Below are positions 31,170 through 32,654 of a stretch of DNA of 32,654 bases, piece by piece. Below the pieces are notes generated by a model, which saw only the letters and a list, made by a program, of their open reading frames with translations, did not search any database and was not told the origin of the DNA. How positions within the stretch are numbered: position 1 is the stretch's first letter; each line of letters opens with the position of its first letter. Both the position numbers and the translations under genes were made by a program. Origin of the DNA: JBNKDD01 sp050288085 (GTDB lineage Bacteria; Chloroflexota; Anaerolineae; Aggregatilineales; UBA3940); the NCBI GenBank assembly GCA_050288085.1, contig JBNKDD010000028.1:1-32654 (forward strand), given 5' to 3'.

Positions 31170-32162
31170 ATGTTGAAAACTATTCGATCTTTTCAATTTA
31201 TTCTTTTGCTAGGTTTGACAATTATGCTGTTGTCAGCCTGCGGAGGAGCCCAGACTCAAGACACCTTCACCATTGGTGTAGTCATCGAATCTGAAGCGCT
31301 GATCACCTCAACCTATGAAGGTTTCAAAACGGGCATGACTGCATTAGGATATGTTGAAGGTGAAAACCTCACCTACATCTACAACGAACCTGTAGGTACA
31401 AATCCGGAGGTCATCGATAGCGAAATTGAGGCCTTACTGGCTCAGGATATCGATTTACTCCTCACACTGGGTACTGCACCTGCTTTGGGAGCTAAACGTG
31501 TCACCGAAGGAATGGATATTCCTGTTGTCTTTTCCCCTGTGATCGATCCAGTCAGAGAAGGGATTGTGGAAAGTGCCGGCCAGCCTGGTGGCAACATTAC
31601 CGGCGTTCAGACAGGAAATACACTCCCTAAATCCCTGGAATGGCTGGTTACCCTATCTTCGGCATCGAAAGTTTATATTCCTTTCCATCCCGATGATCCG
31701 GTTTCATCCACCTCCCTATCCGTAGCACAGGAAACTGCCCCTTTGCTCGGAGTCGAAATTATTCCCGGTGAAGCATTTACCCCGAAAGACGTGGTGGCTG
31801 CCATTGAGGCGCTGCCGGAGGATACAGCCGTTTTTCTCGTCCCCATGCCGCTTTTAGAGCAGGGACTGGACGATTATGCTGCGGCTGCATTGGAAAATCA
31901 CATTGTGGTCGGGGCGTACCATCCGGCTTATATGAGGTACGGAGTATTGCTAAACTTTTCGGTTGACTTGTTCGCTATGGGTGAACAGGCGACTCGCTTA
32001 ACAGATCAGATTCTTCGTGGTGGGATTGCTCCTGCCGATCTGCCGGTGGAAACAGCCGATGCTGTCTTGACCATCAACCTGGCGACAGCCGATGCTATTG
32101 GCATTGAAGTCCCTGACGACGTACTGGTAAGTACGAACAATATCATTCGTGCTGATGAATAG
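31170..32162 (+). CDS. ABC transporter substrate-binding lipoprotein (TrpX/ABC_sub_bind type)
   Basis: An exported lipoprotein of 330 residues (lipobox LLSAC, Cys24) with the two-lobed periplasmic-binding fold. Typical segments of the ABC_sub_bind family are FTIGVVIESEALITSTYEGFKTGMTALGYVEGENLTY, DLLLTLGTAPALGAK, IPVVFSPVIDPV, and VVGAYHPAYMRYGVLLNFSVDLFAMGEQA. In this family the ligand may be an aromatic amino acid or unknown, and some members act as sensors. No permease or ATPase gene is seen downstream; a lipoprotein-like fragment and a membrane protein follow. The ATG at 31170 has AAGGA five bases upstream and is preferred over the GTG five codons earlier. Confidence 0.88.
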   Translation: MLKTIRSFQFILLLGLTIMLLSACGGAQTQDTFTIGVVIESEALITSTYEGFKTGMTALGYVEGENLTYIYNEPVGTNPEVIDSEIEALLAQDIDLLLTLGTAPALGAKRVTEGMDIPVVFSPVIDPVREGIVESAGQPGGNITGVQTGNTLPKSLEWLVTLSSASKVYIPFHPDDPVSSTSLSVAQETAPLLGVEIIPGEAFTPKDVVAAIEALPEDTAVFLVPMPLLEQGLDDYAAAALENHIVVGAYHPAYMRYGVLLNFSVDLFAMGEQATRLTDQILRGGIAPADLPVETADAVLTINLATADAIGIEVPDDVLVSTNNIIRADE

Positions 32163-32214
32163 TAGCGGTTTTTCTCTTCGTTAATAGAGCTGGATCTGTA
32201 TAAGGAGTAAAAAG

Positions 32215-32316
32215 GTGAAAGCCATACGAGCTATTCAAATTATTGTTCTGACGAGTTTGGCTGTTGTGCTTTTGTCGGCCTGCGGTACCTGTGGAGAAGT
32301 TGAGCCGGTCAAGTGA
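32215..32316 (+). CDS. 33-residue lipoprotein-signal ORF, probable remnant of a substrate-binding paralog
   Basis: GTG at 32215 has AAGGAG seven bases upstream and opens a frame that ends at TGA 32314-32316. The product begins KAIRAIQIIVLTSLAVVLLSACG, a complete lipoprotein signal, and stops nine residues after the lipobox Cys. It closely parallels the N-terminus of the preceding substrate-binding protein (KTIRSFQFILLLGLTIMLLSACG). It is either a truncated duplicate or a genuine micro-lipoprotein. It is followed by an eight-base stem (GTTGAGCC/GGCTCAAC) that overlaps its last codons. Confidence 0.55.
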   Translation: MKAIRAIQIIVLTSLAVVLLSACGTCGEVEPVK

Positions 32317-32506
32317 ATGGCTCAACGGCACAGGAGACGGATAAGTTTTCGAAGGTGAAATTAATTTGTCTGTTTCCAACCTATCTTTTAAATCACTGTA
32401 GATACAAAGACATTTTCTAAATATAGTCCGTGCTCGTAGATTTACAAAGTTGAGAGTCGAAATCATGTTTCAAATTATCATCCACAGCGATAAATAGAGG
32501 TTTGTT

Positions 32507-32654
32507 ATGTTTAACAGTCTACGTAATCGTCTAACACTAATCTTCGTCGGCCTGGCAATTGCCCCGCTATTGGTGGTCGGTATCTTTCTTGGCCTGCGCA
32601 GTTTCTCTACACTGGAGCAGCAAGCGCTGGTCTCTCAGGGTGAAAAAGCCCAGA
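32507..32654 (+). CDS. N-terminus of a membrane protein, possibly a sensor kinase (cut by window end)
   Basis: ATG at 32507, with AGAGG upstream, opens a frame that runs off the window. The 49 visible residues begin MFNSLRNRLTLIFVGLAIAP and contain one membrane helix followed by a polar stretch (SFSTLEQQALVSQGEKAQ). This short basic start plus helix is typical of sensor histidine kinases or cyclases with an extracytoplasmic domain. Its position behind a substrate-binding lipoprotein fits a ligand-sensing pair, but the family cannot be confirmed from the fragment. Confidence 0.6.
   Translation, partial: MFNSLRNRLTLIFVGLAIAPLLVVGIFLGLRSFSTLEQQALVSQGEKAQ

Noticed and set aside
32300..32350. Possible riboswitch after the short lipoprotein ORF
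   Set aside because: An eight-base stem exists, but I could not match the surrounding bases to any riboswitch class I know, such as c-di-GMP-I.
32143..32466. Minus-strand open frame of 107 codons near the window end
   Set aside because: It runs antisense to the end of the substrate-binding gene and to the lipoprotein-signal ORF, with no recognisable domain or start site.

Overview
The window is about 60% GC by eye and looks like the chromosome of a free-living bacterium, most likely a member of the Chloroflexota (Anaerolineae-like). This placement is an inference. It rests on the mixture of genes: a complex I membrane-arm cluster with two NuoM paralogs, a b/delta-type ATP synthase fusion, a large SbsA-Ig/alpha-2-macroglobulin lipoprotein, a Uma2 protein, a DUF2283 protein, LysM and SH3 envelope proteins with Thr/Pro-rich linkers, a kinase-FHA protein, and many short palindromic intergenic repeats. 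No rRNA or other taxonomic marker apart from RNase P RNA is present.

Layout. (1) 1-4203, minus strand: an F0-only ATP synthase operon (AtpI-like, a, c, b fused to a delta-like C-terminal part) ends in a terminator and is followed by murE. The F1 genes are not here. (2) 4476-14641, minus strand: nuoA, then nuoH-J-K-L-M-(DUF2283)-M-N, the membrane arm of NADH:quinone oxidoreductase. nuoB, C, D, E, F, G and I are missing. The cluster is interrupted by an apparent Rho-independent terminator (A/H), a cloverleaf-like repeat (J/K) and TAGGGG palindromes (L/M and M/M). (3) 14965-17437, plus strand: a secreted triple-LysM protein, a phospholipase A2-like protein and a Uma2-family protein. (4) 17482-24912: a giant alpha-2-macroglobulin-like lipoprotein (minus), divergent from a Ser/Thr kinase-FHA protein (plus). 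(5) 24976-30156, minus strand: a pentapeptide-repeat protein, a deiodinase/thioredoxin-fold protein, a GT39-like glycosyltransferase, an SH3 lipoprotein and a single-domain response regulator. (6) 30199-30561, minus strand: rnpB, the RNase P RNA. (7) 30562-end: a more AT-rich stretch with nested inverted repeats, an ABC-type substrate-binding lipoprotein, a 33-codon lipoprotein-signal ORF resembling its N-terminus, and the start of a membrane protein cut by the window edge.

How the genes fit together. The left half builds proton-pumping energy machinery. The right half is mostly cell envelope and signalling: peptidoglycan-binding or sensor-like exported proteins, protease-trap-like A2M, a glycosyltransferase, kinase and receiver proteins. 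No complete novel defence or mobile system is obvious. The strongest unexplained signals are three. A cysteine-containing C-terminal domain with identical C-x6-C-x7-C spacing is shared by the LysM and SH3 proteins. A dispersed repeat folds on paper into a three-armed cloverleaf. A deiodinase-fold protein has Phe at the position of the catalytic Sec/Cys and lies behind a compact set of direct-repeat and dyad operators.
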